Numbered from the stretch's first letter, positions 45,137 to 56,277 are shown. The stretch: 64,000 nucleotides of DNA from Cydia pomonella (GCF_033807575.1 NC_084725.1:6793001-6857000), one strand, 5' to 3'. Notes: a model not told the origin generated them from the sequence alone. Numbers and translations: made by a program.

Positions 45137-45403
45137 CGGCCCGATTCAAAAATGAGATACGATAACGATAAGTTCTGGTTTAGATAAGTTCTCATTTAGA
45201 TATCGTTTGTATGTCGTATAATTGACAGAAGCTGTTCGATTCGGGCAACCAATGTCACTTTGACATTAGAAATATCGTTTGGGATATTGGGATCACAGCG
45301 GAATCGAAATAAACGTCAATTTTGACATGTAGTTTGGTTATCGATCTTTTAAAGATCTTTCCAAGATCTTAAACGTGTCTTAATCATTCTTCGAATCGGG
45401 CTG
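45137..45403. mobile_element. MITE with CGGCCCGATTC termini, copy 1
   Basis: CGGCCCGATTCAAAAATGAG at the left and TTCTTCGAATCGGGCTG at the right. A second, left-truncated copy is at 62,624-62,868. Body includes GTCACTTTGACATTAGAAAT. Confidence 0.75.
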
Positions 45404-45509
45404 ATAGTAGTGAAAACGTACCTACAGTAGTGTGCAATGTAATAGCTAAAATATGTAAATATATATATATAAGGTTATAGTCAGTTATAAATAATAATAA
45501 TAAATATTA

Positions 45510-45600
45510 TAGGACATTATTACACAAATTGACTAAGTCCCATAGTAAGCTCAGTAGTTATGGTTTGTCGTAGGCGGTACTGTGACCAAAACTTAACAAG
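45510..45600 (-). repeat. SINE 3' fragment, reversed
   Basis: TTACACAAATTGACTAAGTC CCATAGTAAGCTCAGTAG parallels 22,370-22,430 in the reversed SINE. Confidence 0.5.
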
Positions 45601-45744
45601 CAAACTTAACGCATCAGCATAACGCAAACAGGTAACTTAACGCATCTCCTGGTCCACCGAAAGTGACAATTGTATAATATATATTACATTAGAAAAAACA
45701 AAATACACGCGTTTGGATTGGGACTAATTTAACTAACTAACTAA

Positions 45745-46008
45745 CTAACTGCTTTGGCTCAGCGATCCAAAAAGAATCTTGGCCTCCGAAACGAGAGAAC
45801 GCCACCTGTCCCGATCCAGCGCGGTTTCCTGCCATGAATTGGCATTCAGCCGACGCAGGTCCGCCTCCACGACATCACACCAGCGGTACCTGGGGCGCCC
45901 GATCGGTCGACGGCCGGTTGGTCGCCCCAAGTACGCTTCCTTGACTACGCGATCCTCCCCCATTCTGAGTAGGTGACCGAGCCAGCGAAGTCTGTGGGTT
46001 TTAGTTCG
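45745..46008 (-). pseudogene. C-terminal fragment of a LINE ORF2
   Basis: The minus-strand frame reads TKTHRLRWLGHLLRMGEDRV, then VKEAYLGRPTGRRPIGRPRY, then RWCDVVEADLRRLNANSWQE and ends GSLSQSS. The LRW-GH--RM ... GRP--RW-D-V--DL ... W---A-DR--WR pattern is the usual carboxy-terminus of insect LINEs. No catalytic domain is present. A second, more decayed copy is at 55,960-56,100. Confidence 0.8.
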
Positions 46009-46220
46009 GCTGGGACTAATTTACTATGCAAAAATAATTTTGTTATTGTGGCGGAGCAGAATCAGTTTTATTTTATGTGTCTATCGTTTACGAGTATCGA
46101 ACCTCATTTGAAATTATCCCTACTAAAATTATTAATGCGAAAGTAACTCGGTCTGTTTGTCTGTATATGTAACTGTCGGTTAAACCACTGAAGCAATATA
46201 TATATATATAGCAATGTATA

Positions 46221-46577
46221 TACAGCGTGTATTTTTGATACGACCATATAATCAAAGGGCAGTTAGTTTAAGCTGTAATTAACAGACTTTCATAGGTTTT
46301 ATAAAAAATGGACGACTTTTATTTTCTCATACCAAATAATTCAGCAAGCAATGTATCACTACTTTGTTTTACCTCAAAACGTCTCATTAATGACGCGACG
46401 TCACAACTGTCACAAGTGATCATGATGTTCGAAATACATTGCCGCTCGAAAAAAATACAAAAATTAATTATGCTCTGGTAGAGAAGACTAAACTAAAAAA
46501 ATCTTTCAGAATTGTTTTATAGCACTAAAATCTACGTCTAGTTTAAGTTTGAGGTTATATCAAAAATACACACTGTA
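46221..46577. mobile_element. MITE with TACAGCGTGTATTTTTGATA termini
   Basis: TACAGCGTGTATTTTTGATA at the left and TATCAAAAATACACACTGTA at the right are inverted with one mismatch. About 357 bp, no frame. TA repeats flank both sides. Confidence 0.75.
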
Positions 46578-46624
46578 TAGATATGGTATGGAGATAGTCT
46601 GGCACTCGAAGAAGTACATATACG

Positions 46625-46745
46625 ATATAAATCGAGTCATTCACGAAGACGCGGGACACAATGATTCGTATTGCCATGTTATTAAAGGTTAGATTTGACA
46701 AATCTGTGCGTCATCGTGGATGACATAAACGGAACTATAGTTTCT
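46625..46745 (-). repeat. Dispersed repeat, copy 2 (reversed)
   Basis: Inverse of 12,795-12,905: AAGGTTAGATTTGACAAATC and GTGCGTCATCGTGGATGAC. Confidence 0.55.
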
Positions 46746-47071
46746 ATCAATCATCATCATCATTCCAAGCAGACGAAGTCAACACATACAACACAGGTAA
46801 GCAGGCAAGCATAAACATAAGTTAGCTAAAATTGTCAGGTGATTAACACGGAAAATTATTAAAACGACGAACGATTCAAACCCTAAACATAGAAATAATT
46901 ATAACAGGTATTAATACCACAAGGCCGTTTAAATCCTTAAAGTGTAGCGATAAACCAATAACGAGGTTTATATTTAACTGGTATAATATCCAGTTGCACA
47001 GCTGGTTCCAGCTGGTACGGTCGACCGCGATAGGTAATATGAAATATTAAATTTACTGTAAAACTGATTTA

Positions 47072-47332
47072 AAAGCGGCCTGGTGGTCAAACATAGAAAG
47101 AGATCTCAAACGATCCCAGATGTGAAAAGAGATAACGTTTGGCGTTGAAACTCTAGGTCCATGGGGTCCCAGCGCGCACAAGTTTTTTGCAGAAATCGCG
47201 AAGCGTCTGATTGACGTAACTGGTGACCGACGAGCTGGCGGCTTCGGGCACAACGTATCAGTACTGCGAAGCAAAGAGGAAATGCCGCATTATGACGCGT
47301 TTATTATAGTATTTTATGCAACAGTTGTATAA
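47072..47332 (+). pseudogene. LINE ORF2 C-terminal fragment (ETLGPWGP), copy 1
   Basis: Plus-strand frame with one stop at 47,123: AAWWSNIERDLKRSQ, stop, then GVETLGPWGPSAHKFFAEIA, then [15 protein letters not shown]. This is a lepidopteran LINE C-terminus I recognise, also present at 51,249-51,447 (minus) and 60,826-61,520 (plus, split). After RAGGF the protein diverges from the other copies, which suggests a small indel. Confidence 0.7.
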
Positions 47333-47452
47333 GAAGGGTCAAAAAAGGCGAGTGGCGTGAGTTACAATGTGAGCCGGAGCCGAAGGCGTAGGCGAACATT
47401 GTAAAGGAATACGCCACGAGAATTTTTTGACCTACTTATACAACGTTGCATA
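47322..47452. mobile_element. Palindromic repeat with AGTTGTATAAG ends
   Basis: GTTGTATAAGAAGGGTCAAA and TTTTGACCTACTTATACAAC are imperfect inverses; GGCGAGTGGCGTGAGTTAC and GTAAAGGAATACGCCACG pair inside. Confidence 0.65.
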
Positions 47453-48038
47453 CAATATTTTTCCTACGAGTCAACAAAAATAAATCTTAATTTAGGTAAA
47501 CAAATTACAGCAAAAGTATATAGCCAAGACGCGCGAGCATACCTTGTTACGCGCCCGGCCCGCCCCGGGCCGCGGCCGGCCGGTCGGCGACACCTCCTCG
47601 TAACTCATGAGGCCCTGGTACTTGCTACTTGCTAAATTAATTTTTTGGACAGTTTTTTCTCAATTTTGGCCAGCGTAGCCTACGGAGACTAACAAGCAAC
47701 GCTAAGCGGTCTTCGTAGTCTATGGGTGTTGCTATATTACGGGTGTCACTTGCGTGTTTCTGACTTATGAAGTAATTATTTTTACTATGCAACCAAATGA
47801 ATATTTAGTTTAAAACTGTATTCGTTTTGGTTTTGTTAGGTTGGTAGCCATTAATCGCAGTAACATTATAGCTTATAAAAAAAAGCACAAGAGCTTTTAT
47901 GAGGAATAGACAATATAGACTTTTCTTGAAATCTTTTATGTATGTTCTTATATTCGTGTTAATGAATGCATAAATGACAGATAACAGTAGAGGAGTAGGA
48001 AAAAGTACTTAGCGATACGATCTTCACGAAAACCAGTA
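47453..48038. other. Intergenic with a short GC-rich patch
   Basis: 47,545-47,595 is strikingly GC-rich (GCGCCCGGCCCGCCCCGGGC, then CGCGGCCGGCCGGTC) and strongly self-complementary. No gene. A weak relative of the LINE 3'-end family may lie near 47,670-47,760. Confidence 0.4.
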
Positions 48039-48222
48039 CCCCTAGTGTAAATTTATTCGATGGCGTAACGTGACGTACGCGTTTGCGTTAAGTCTCATTT
48101 TGTATGTGATTTTGAGTTTCAAAAACGTTCCGCTTGGCGCGCTGTGTCTAAATCCCATACTAAATGAGACTTAACGCAAACGCGTACGTCATGTTTCGAA
48201 ATCGAATAAATGTACACTAGGG
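48039..48222. mobile_element. MITE with CCCCTAGTGTAAATTTATT termini, copy 2
   Basis: Same arms as 42,567-42,742 (CCCCTAGTGTAAATTTATT ... AAATGTACACTAGGGG), inserted in the opposite orientation judging by the loop. Confidence 0.8.
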
Positions 48223-48354
48223 GCTCTGTTAGTTTTATGTACACAGATTAATATAAATGGTAAGTTTGTAATTTATATATAGTTTATAAAAACGTCATAC
48301 ATAATAATAATATAATAATAAAAACCTTCATTTTCATGCAAATTTAAAAAATAA

Positions 48355-48725
48355 TTAAATTTAGTGTTTCTTTTTTCTTTACATGGCCCCGCTTTGGGTG
48401 AAGGCGTCCTCCATCTGTTTCCATTTTGTCCTATCCTGTGCTTAGTTTATAAAAACTTCATATATCCGAACTGTTTTCATTGCTTTCGAGTGTAGGTCTG
48501 CGTCCATGTAGAATCTGTAGGTACCTGTCAAACTCATTACAGGCTACATACCAACTTCTCATTAATATTCTCTCTCTCTCTTTCAGTGTTTCAATGTTTT
48601 CTGCAGGACGCATTTCTCTATCGATAAATTTTTGCGAAATTTTGGGAGCAGTAGTGGCAATATGGTTCCATTTTTATCACCTGTCACTATGCCCGGCACT
48701 TTCCCACTTACATACTCGTTAGAAC
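48355..48725 (-). pseudogene. Possible decayed LINE 3' end, reversed
   Basis: CATGGCCCCGCTTTGGGTGA AGGCGTCCTCC and TGTTTCCATTTTGTCCTATC resemble reversed 3' LINE sequence, much like 22,080-22,120. Frames are broken, so assignment is weak. Confidence 0.3.
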
Positions 48726-49010
48726 GTGACCGGCATGGTGACAAATGACAAAGAGCCGACCATCTTATCCCTACCTAGGTTTGATAGTTCGATAGACATT
48801 TTCTGTCGTTTCGTTTTTTGAAATAAGTTCTTAATGGCGGAAATTGGCATAAAGGACTTACATACGTGTCAACGGTGTATGACACTAATGGCTATTGTGA
48901 GATACCTATGATAATGACTCAACGAAGTACGTATTTTTATTATTAAATTTTTTAAGCTTATGAAGCTTATGGCGCGGTGTACAGTTCACAGAGACACTTG
49001 TATTTAAATT

Positions 49011-49181
49011 ACGCAGCGGCTTAAGTGAGCGAATAACTCGCAAACGCGAAGCGGCGCGGCGCGGGTGAATCCTATGGAAGTGTCCCACGTGGGCGATCTC
49101 GTTGTGAACGCGAATGCCGTTGGGCCGCCGCGCTGCGCCGCCTCGCATTCGCGAGTTATTCACTTACGTAAGCCGCTGCGT
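49011..49181. mobile_element. MITE with ACGCAGCGGCTTA termini
   Basis: ACGCAGCGGCTTAAGTGAGC with GAATAACTCGCAAACGCGAAG at the left, and inverse GCATTCGCGAGTTATTCACT with TAAGCCGCTGCGT at the right. GC-rich body; open frames here are by-products of the palindrome. Confidence 0.85.
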
Positions 49182-50183
49182 TAGCCTATTATGATTATAA
49201 ACTCTTTACCTTATAACTAGTCCAACCTTCGCACTAAATACTTACCCCGTGCCGTGTTATATTCTATATTAATGACTCAATAAAGTATTTTAATTTTTTT
49301 AACGGTTACGGCACTAGTTCTTACGGTTTAACTCCCGTATTTATAGTCACTCGCGCGACACGTTTCGGAGAGCCTAGGTATCCGTTTTCGAGAATTAACA
49401 GTTAGATGACTCACGACAGGTTAAATTCGATTGATATCCTATTAAGTTGACAAGCGGCCAACCGTACACTGTCGCTCGTCAAGAATTTATTGTATCATCA
49501 GAACAGGACATCTTTTATTCATATTCATATCGGGCAGCAATCGATCTAATGGGCCGGCCGGCAAAAAGGCCATTATCTTACCCCATGTTGTATTAATTGT
49601 CGAACGTAATCTATTGAGGAGACCGATGGTTGCGTGCGACTTGTTTCGTTTGTAAAAGATTAGGTTTTAGATTTAAGAAAAAATAATTCAAACTTCCTCT
49701 GCACTGACTGAGGAAAAAGCGTGAAAGAGCCACTATAAGAATCATTTTCTGGGTTCCGTACCAAAAAGGTATAAAAGGAACCCTTATGATGCTACTCTGT
49801 CCGTCCGTTTAGATTAGACTGCTTTTGCTAATTAAGTATGTGCTGAGTTAGCATGGACTCTCCTTGACGATTAAAAAATACGGATGCCTAAAAATTGATT
49901 AATATTTTTTTTTTACTTAGAGGAAAGGGGCGACCGATTCTCCATGCAAACGTAGTCCCCATTTTCCTCTGGATATTGACAATATGGGAAATGTTTTTTC
50001 ACAAAATGATATATACCATAGCTATTATTACCATAAAAAAATATATATCTAATTGACACAATCAGTTTAAAAAAAATGTTTTTTTTTTCAATTAATTGTG
50101 TGCCATATCCGCATTATATGATAGGATAATTAGACTATTAACTGAAAATTATCAGAAAAATTGTGACATATAGAAGACTGTGT
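49182..50183. other. Intergenic with two repeat fragments
   Basis: 49,748-49,810 is a GGGTTCCGTACC fragment; 49,920-50,010 (TCTCCATGCAAACGTAGTCC) is a terminus-type fragment of the element family at 228-1293. No gene. Confidence 0.5.
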
Positions 50184-50486
50184 CTATGGAGTGTGGAATC
50201 AAAAGGAGGAAAATCTCTAATGGCAGAACTATTGCAAAAGTGACCGGCTTTCAGATTTAAATAATAGTTCCTAATCTCTCCAGTGGCGCTAGGTAAGCCC
50301 GTGGGCTACATGAAACATAGAGGTATAATAATACAGAGATGAAATGGGGGAGAGGCAACAAATATCCCGGCCAAATTACGTAGGTTGTTTGTGGTATGTT
50401 GTACTGTGGCGCCGCCTATTTAATGTTTTTTGATGGACACTTTTCATACATATAAATTTTCCTCCTTTTAATTCCACACTCCATGT
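50184..50486. mobile_element. TIR element with ATGGAGTGTGGAAT ends
   Basis: TATGGAGTGTGGAATCAAAA GGAGGAAAAT and inverse ATTTTCCTCCTTTTAATTCC ACACTCCAT. About 300 bp. Part of it (GGCGCCGCCTATTTAATG) has a relative near 8625. Confidence 0.75.
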
Positions 50487-51039
50487 ATGTGTCATGTCAC
50501 TCATGTCATACATTGTACATTTATTCATCAAAACGGATATGACAATAATAAAAATGCTATTATTTCCTGATTACCACTATTTTCGAAATATTTGTATGTT
50601 TGTATAAATAGTAAACATATGTAGCTAAATCACAAATATGTTGAATATTTCCTAAATATAGAACTTCTCGAAAAATATGTTTTTTGCTTCGTTTCATTCT
50701 CCTGCAAACCAATGTAAGTGGCATATGGCACAAACGTATTCTCACCCTACGAAATATATCCAAAAAGAAAGCATTCTTGGATGGCAGACACTTTTGGCAT
50801 GTTCTTTCATATAATACTTATGATGTGGACTGTACAAGTCAGTTCGAACCCACAGCATCCGTTTTGGAAGTCAAATAGGCAAAATGCAGAGGAATCCCGC
50901 TCGATGAAATATTAATGGATGAGATTTTATCGTCTAGAAAAACTAATCAATTTAATTCATTGTAATTTAGAAATCTTGTTTCAGTTTGACAATCACTGCT
51001 TTACCATACTCTGTTTTTTTAAAGATAAGAATCTTTCTA

Positions 51040-51203
51040 ACCTCAAAAGTAGTGATAATTATTTTAACTTTTTCTGCCAAAATGCTAAGGTTCCTATGAT
51101 ACCTAATATTGCGGTACAATAATATGTAAACGACACTATAATTCAGTGCATACTTACTCAGATTTAATTTTGGAGAAAAAAAGTTACCACTACTTTTATT
51201 TTA
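51040..51203 (+). repeat. Outer segment of the MNGAIHPMTG repeat
   Basis: TTCCTATGATACCTAATATT ... CGACACTATAATTCAGTGC matches 39,975-40,125. It breaks off at TACTTTT and resumes at 51,448 after a LINE insertion. Confidence 0.6.
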
Positions 51204-51452
51204 AAATCTTTATTTACACAATAGATATATACAAAGACATTACTATAATTAGCTTAAATCTAAAGTAGGCCCTTGAGGTACTGTACCAAGGATTCTGGCG
51301 GCGTTTCCTCGTTGTATCGCAATACTGATACGTTGTGCGAGGAAGCTGCCAGCTCTGCGGTCACCAGTTACGTCAACCAGACGCTTCGCGATTTCTGCAA
51401 AAAAACTTGTGCGCGCTGGGACCCCATGGACCTAGAGTTTCAACGCCAATTA
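51204..51452 (-). mobile_element. Short LINE insertion (ETLGPWGP family), with TACTTTT repeats
   Basis: TACTTTT ends the left flank (about 51,193-51,199) and starts the right flank (51,451-51,457), consistent with a 7-bp target duplication. On the minus strand: coding remnant 51,447-51,249, then a 3' UTR ending TGTGTAAATAAAGATTTTAA, with an AATAAA signal. Confidence 0.6.
51249..51447 (-). pseudogene. LINE ORF2 C-terminal fragment (ETLGPWGP), copy 2
   Basis: GVETLGPWGPSAHKFF is followed by a shift at a seven-T run (51,399-51,405), then [39 protein letters not shown] and VPQGPTLDLS before a stop. This is the most complete version of this carboxy-terminus in the window; the catalytic part is missing. 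Confidence 0.75.
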
Positions 51453-51794
51453 CTTTTGAGGTTATAATATTTCTAATCTGTAACAAAAAGAGTAAATACA
51501 CTGTTTTACTTTGATAAGTAACGTTTAATAAGACATTCGTATAATTTAAGATCGCGGACAAACATCGCATTAATTTTTGGGCACAATTTATATTAAGTAA
51601 TTTAAAAATAACTGTAAAATTATTTGTGTATTTTTTCTAAAGCAGAAACGCTTTACAGGTAGACTTACATTGACCCGCCTCGCCTGTTGCTATCTCCATT
51701 GCACGCGCATATTTATATTTCTGTCCCACCCACGATCAGCAATATAATTATTCGCGTGCAATATACGGGTCAGCAACTGGGGCCCATTTCTCGA

Positions 51795-52203
51795 ACGGTA
51801 TTAGACTAATATTATTAGTCCACGAACTGTCAAGGGTTACCATGACAACTCACTAATAATATTAGACTAATACTGTTCGAGAAATGAGTCTCTGTCAAGT
51901 CATATGGGTTACCATGACAACTCACTAATAATATTAGACTAATACTGTTCGAGAAATGAGTCTCTGTCAAGTCATATGGGTTACCATGACAACACACTAA
52001 TAATATTAGACTAATAATGTTCGAGAAATGGGTGCCTGTCAAGTCATATGGGTTACCATGACAACACACTAATAATATTAGACTAATACTGTTCGAGAAA
52101 TGGGTCCCTGTCAAGTCATATGGGTTACCATGACAACTCACTAATAATATTAGACTAATACTGTTCGAGAAATGGGTCCCTGTCAAGTCATATGGGTTAC
52201 CAT
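51795..52203 (+). repeat. 72-bp minisatellite, left part
   Basis: CCATGACAACTCACTAATAA TATTAGACTAATACTG starts at 51,840; 51,912; 51,984; 52,056; 52,128 and 52,200, exactly 72 bp apart. Because 72 is a multiple of three, a 157-codon minus-strand frame of repeated 24-residue units (HGNPYDLTGTHFSNSISLIL) appears; I judge it an artefact. Each unit contains the inverted pair TAATATTATTAG-type sequences. Confidence 0.9.
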
Positions 52204-52937
52204 GTACAAATACCATTTTTGTTCTGCAGAAGAGGGCTATTCGTGCAATATATAAAATGTACCATAGAGACACACTTAGAGATAAGTTTAAGGACATTAA
52301 CATAATGACAGTGCACTGTCAATATATTTATGAGAATATTCTGTATGTACATAAAAACATTGCCAGTTTTAAGAAAAACTGTGAAATACATAATATTAAT
52401 ACTAGAAATAAGCATAAGCTCGCAGTGCCCTTCACTAGGCTCCATAAAATTAAGAAATCATTCATGGGTAATTGTGTAAGATTTTACAATAAACTTCCTA
52501 ATATTATAACTGAATTGTCTGTTAGTAAATTTAAAAATTATGTAAAACGTAAGCTTATCTCTAAAGCCTATTATAGCACACAAGACTATATGAATGATGA
52601 AACACCGTGGGATTAAGTGTGATTGTAAAGAATGAATTATTTATTGTTATGTTATTAATGATGAAATTGATAATTCAATGTATATATATACCGTATTTAT
52701 ATAAGGTTCTAGACTAGTATTTTTATACAATTTTGATGTTTGAGGATCTTTTTGTGAAATTCTTATTATTAAGTTTACCATATCTATAATAGTTCAATGT
52801 TTTTTTTAGAACAATAATAACTGCATCAATAAATTGCTCTGATATTTAGATTAAGATGATATTTGTAAAATTTGACGATTTAAAAGTGCTTGTTGCTAGG
52901 CCTATTTGAATAAAGAATATTTTGACTTTGACTTTGA
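52204..52937 (+). mobile_element. 5'-truncated LINE inserted in the minisatellite
   Basis: It interrupts the array right after TTACCATG, and array sequence resumes at ATGACAACTCAC. The 3' end is AATAAAGAATATTTTGACTT with TTTGACTTTGAC repeats, a microsatellite-type tail. A short ATG/CATG overlap may be the target duplication. Confidence 0.8.
52206..52616 (+). pseudogene. LINE ORF2 C-terminal fragment (136 codons)
   Basis: An open frame reads IFVLQKRAIRAIYKMYHRDT, then LRDKFKDINIMTVHCQYIYE, then HNINTRNKHKLAVPFTRLHK, GNCVRFYNKLPNIITEL and ends DYMNDETPW. This is the tail of a CR1/Jockey-type reverse transcriptase common in Lepidoptera (QKRAIR-I, NTR-K--L--P, G---YN-LP). It starts at the truncation point with no initiator, and no stop interrupts it, so the insertion is fairly recent. 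Confidence 0.8.
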
Positions 52938-53112
52938 CATGACAACTCACTAATAATATTAGACTAATACTGTTCGAGAAATGGGTTCCTGTCAAGTGAT
53001 ATGGGTTACCATGACAACACACTAATAATATTAGACTAATACTGTTCGAGAAATGGGTTCCTGTCAAGTCGGATGAGTTACCATGGCAACACACTAATAA
53101 TATTAGACTCAT
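52938..53112 (+). repeat. 72-bp minisatellite, right part
   Basis: Two and a half more units (ATGACAACTCACTAATAATA ...), slightly more diverged than the left part. Confidence 0.85.
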
Positions 53113-53653
53113 GACCCAAAGCGTCTCTGCTTAAGAATGACGCAACATTAAACTAAAATTTAAATGTACAACTCTAATACATGGAAATGTAATAAAACCA
53201 TTACGTAACTATCCCACGATCCATCCTAGCAACAATAAATTAATTCTAAAAGGGCACAAAAACCATTTTTATAGTACAATATAGGTATTCGTGGTGCCGT
53301 AGACAATACATTAAAATTAATTATTATAGAGAGCCTTCGCGGGGGGTCGGCTCCGTTTCTGTACTCGAAACTTGAAATTCGTGTAGCTCTATCTCTGTTA
53401 ATTCAAGCAAGAGTGATGGAGATGGAGGTATGCTTGTATTGGTGCGTAAACGAAGCGAACTTAAGTCTTAGAATACTAATATAAAGTGACCTTGAGATTT
53501 TTAATGAATAAAAGTTTTTAAAAGAGAATAGGTGCAAATCATTAAAAATTTGCATGAGTACCAATTGGATTTACCTTGTTTCTTCTGTGCTTGTATGCAT
53601 ATTAGGAATTGTTTCTTCACAGGTTAATAGAAAAGGAGTATAAGGACCCTTAA
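53113..53653. other. Intergenic, no gene
   Basis: No supported feature. Confidence 0.45.
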
Positions 53654-54379
53654 GAGGCCGTTATCGATTTTAGTCGCAAAAATGTCAAATTGGTAGATTT
53701 AGCGCATGAAATTGTACACCTTTTGTTAACTATTAAAAATAACAAGTACTGGTTTCTATTAGCACGTCTTGTTTATCTTTCATTATAATAAATCATGTTT
53801 TTGAAAACAGACTCACTTAATTAGTAACGATTTTTTTTCTGATGGACGTTTAGGTAAACGCGCGTAAAGCAGTGATTTTGTCGATCTTATTTGTAAATTT
53901 CGTAAAGTTTGGACTGCTAAAAATGGTAATTTTGTAATACACAAGTCCTGTAGGTACTTCAACTTTAATAAACTACATTTTTGTTATTATAAATTTGAAG
54001 TAGCGTAAATGAAAGTTAGACGAAATCAATTTTCTCCAGAAATTACTTCAAAACAAGTGACAATTTCTCTGAAAATTGACTTAATTTCAACGTAATTTTG
54101 ATACTTAAACAATCTACAACATTTGCTGAAAGTGTTCTTATACATAATTTTGTATAATTTACACCCTAATTTTTTTATGAATTTTTAAAAACTATCCCTT
54201 CTCGTCACCTATTACCGGGGACGCACGCTTGCGACCTCATTATTAAAAGGCAAGATGAAAAAACGTGCTAATAGAAACCAATACTTGTTATTTAGATATT
54301 ACGTAAAAAAAAAGGTGTACAATTCCAACGACTAAATCTATCAATTTAAAATTTTTGCTCTAAAATCATTACCGGGCTC
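53654..54379. mobile_element. TTAA-flanked 726-bp TIR element
   Basis: TTAA precedes (53,650-53,653) and follows (54,380-54,383). Left end GAGGCCGTTATCGATTTTAG and right end CTAAAATCATTACCGGGCTC are inverted, and similarity extends for about 140 bp (GGTTTCTATTAGCACG and CGTGCTAATAGAAACC). TTAA duplication is the hallmark of piggyBac-type transposition. No transposase frame, so it is a non-autonomous derivative; the termini are not the standard piggyBac CCC, so the superfamily is uncertain. Confidence 0.75.
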
Positions 54380-54383
54380 TTAA

Positions 54384-55590
54384 GATAAATATAAGATATA
54401 CTCGTATACATATTTTTGCTAGCAATTTTTACCGAATTTTCTCTAGCTTATTCCAAACATGTGTATCTATCCAAATAACCAAACAGGAAACTGGCGAGAT
54501 CCTACAATACACCTAGCTTTCTTTGGTTATCCCATTTTTTATTAAAAAATCATTACACCCCATTGCCACCTAAAAACCGCATTTTCTGTGGCTTATCCCA
54601 AACACGTGTAATGTAAACAAATATACAAAACAGGAAAAATAGTGATCGTAACAATATCGTCAGCACATATCAATGTAATCTCATCCGATTACGGGACGTT
54701 GTGTGGCTTCCTCACACGTCTAAACTAAAGTGTAGGCATAACAGTAATCCATCATTAGGAAACATTAGGAAATTTCGTTCATCGTTCAAAAATTTTATAC
54801 AACTGCTTGTCCTTAGCTCGCACGTTTTCCGCGGTTTAAAGATAAGAAGAGAAATAAAGATATAAAAATATTTATTTGGCGTAAAAACATACATTAGAAC
54901 AACAAAACCAAGTAAATAATGACACGTTATGTAATCGAATAATTTGCACAATTTTTTTTTTTCAATAATTTTCAAAGCCTGGTTCTCTTTTGGCTTGTCT
55001 TTTTATCGTGTATTATTAATATCATCGTAAAGCCACGTGTGTTCTTAAACAACTTTATAACCTACTTTTACTATAATACGTAAGTTGTCAAAGAATTTCG
55101 GCATTAAAGCAAACGTTACGTAAGCGACTCATACTCTTAATTACGCCAATACTGAGCTACAATTAGGCATATTGTTTAAATAATTCATTTTGTCAAAAAA
55201 TACTAGATGAAGTCTCATATACCTGTCCACTAAGAAGTTCAAGCACGGTACCAATAAAAAGTCTTTAATTAAAATTGAGATTAACTTAAAACGCTCCTGA
55301 CAGGCAACCGAGAAAAGTAATAATTTATCACAATTAGATACCATTCGTCCAGTAAATACTAAGGTTTTATTAAGCTATCTATACACACGTTTCCTAATAA
55401 TAACCCTTGCCTTTTCCATCGAGGAATACCCCGTACATCGAGGAGTCTAGGTTTGTCGTCAGCTCAAAAGTAGAGGCAAAACTACTTCAAACTACTTCGT
55501 CTTACGACCTCCGGTTTGGAAGTTACGCCTCCCGGTAAGGCCTACTGTAATATTCTCAAACCAAACTGAAGACCTTGGGTGCTTTTTTCT
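54384..55590. other. Intergenic, no gene
   Basis: AT-rich; 54,450-54,640 has two related stretches (AATTTTCTCTAGCTTATTCC AAACATGTGTA and TTTTCTGTGGCTTATCCCAA ACACGTGTA) about 150 bp apart. Confidence 0.4.
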
Positions 55591-55599
55591 ACGTAGGCA

Positions 55600-55822
55600 C
55601 ATTCGATACTCCCCACCTCCCTCCTCTAACTTTTGAACCATGAGTCCAAAAAATATGAAATAAGTCGTGAAACTAAAGCTTAGTAAAGACTTTCTAAGAA
55701 AACTATAGCGAATACAATCGGTTGAGTAGTTTTTCATTTTTCCAAAAAAGTTTTTTTTTCGGACGGGTAACTACATACGGGTAACTACATACGGCCCAAC
55801 ATGCTCATGGCCGGGTTTTTTT
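55600..55822 (+). repeat. GGGTTCCGTA-family repeat, 3' fragment
   Basis: CCTCCCTCCTCTAACTTTTG ... ACATGCTCATGGCCGGG corresponds to the 3' half of 539-1212. GGGTAACTACATAC is duplicated in tandem at 55,765-55,792. Confidence 0.6.
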
Positions 55823-55959
55823 ACCTTTTCCAAGGTAAAACTAAAATAAAATGTTGTTAGTAAGCCATCAGGGCCACAATATATTTTTTAGGATCAAATA
55901 CCAGTCTGTGCCGCGCTTGTCGGTTTGCGGATAGGGTAGTGCAGCATTGTGAAAAGCTA

Positions 55960-56105
55960 GACTTAACTTACTTAATGGCGCAGCGACCCGAAATGAGGTC
56001 ATCTCCCACCAGTTATCGGCTTAGAGATCGCGCAAGTCCGCTTCAACAGCATCGCCCCAGCGATACCTACCTGGGACGTCCGATAGGCCTCCGCCCTACC
56101 GGGCG
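55960..56105 (-). pseudogene. Decayed LINE ORF2 C-terminal fragment
   Basis: On the minus strand TAGGGCGGAGGCCTATCGGA CGTCCCAGGTAGGTATCGCT gives GRRPIGRPR-RW-like residues, then GDAVEADLRDL, matching 45,745-46,008. Frames are broken. Confidence 0.55.
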
Positions 56106-56277
56106 TAAACTACTCTATATAATTCTACTATGTATATCTAAACCAGCGCGGGAAACAATTCACACCTACTCGACATGTCGATCAATACAACGTGTGATAA
56201 GCTAATCTAACGGTCCAATAGGTTGCTAACACCTGTCTACGAAAAATATATACTTGCTTGCTTTTGGGAGGCTTTTG

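Noticed and set aside
48906..49163. 85-codon arginine-rich minus-strand frame
   Set aside because: Falls on the GC-rich palindromic MITE at 49,011-49,181.
51830..52303. 157-codon minus-strand frame of 24-residue repeats
   Set aside because: It is a by-product of the 72-bp minisatellite, whose period is divisible by three.
51795..53112. CRISPR array
   Set aside because: Units are contiguous 72-bp repeats without unique spacers, and the genome is eukaryotic.
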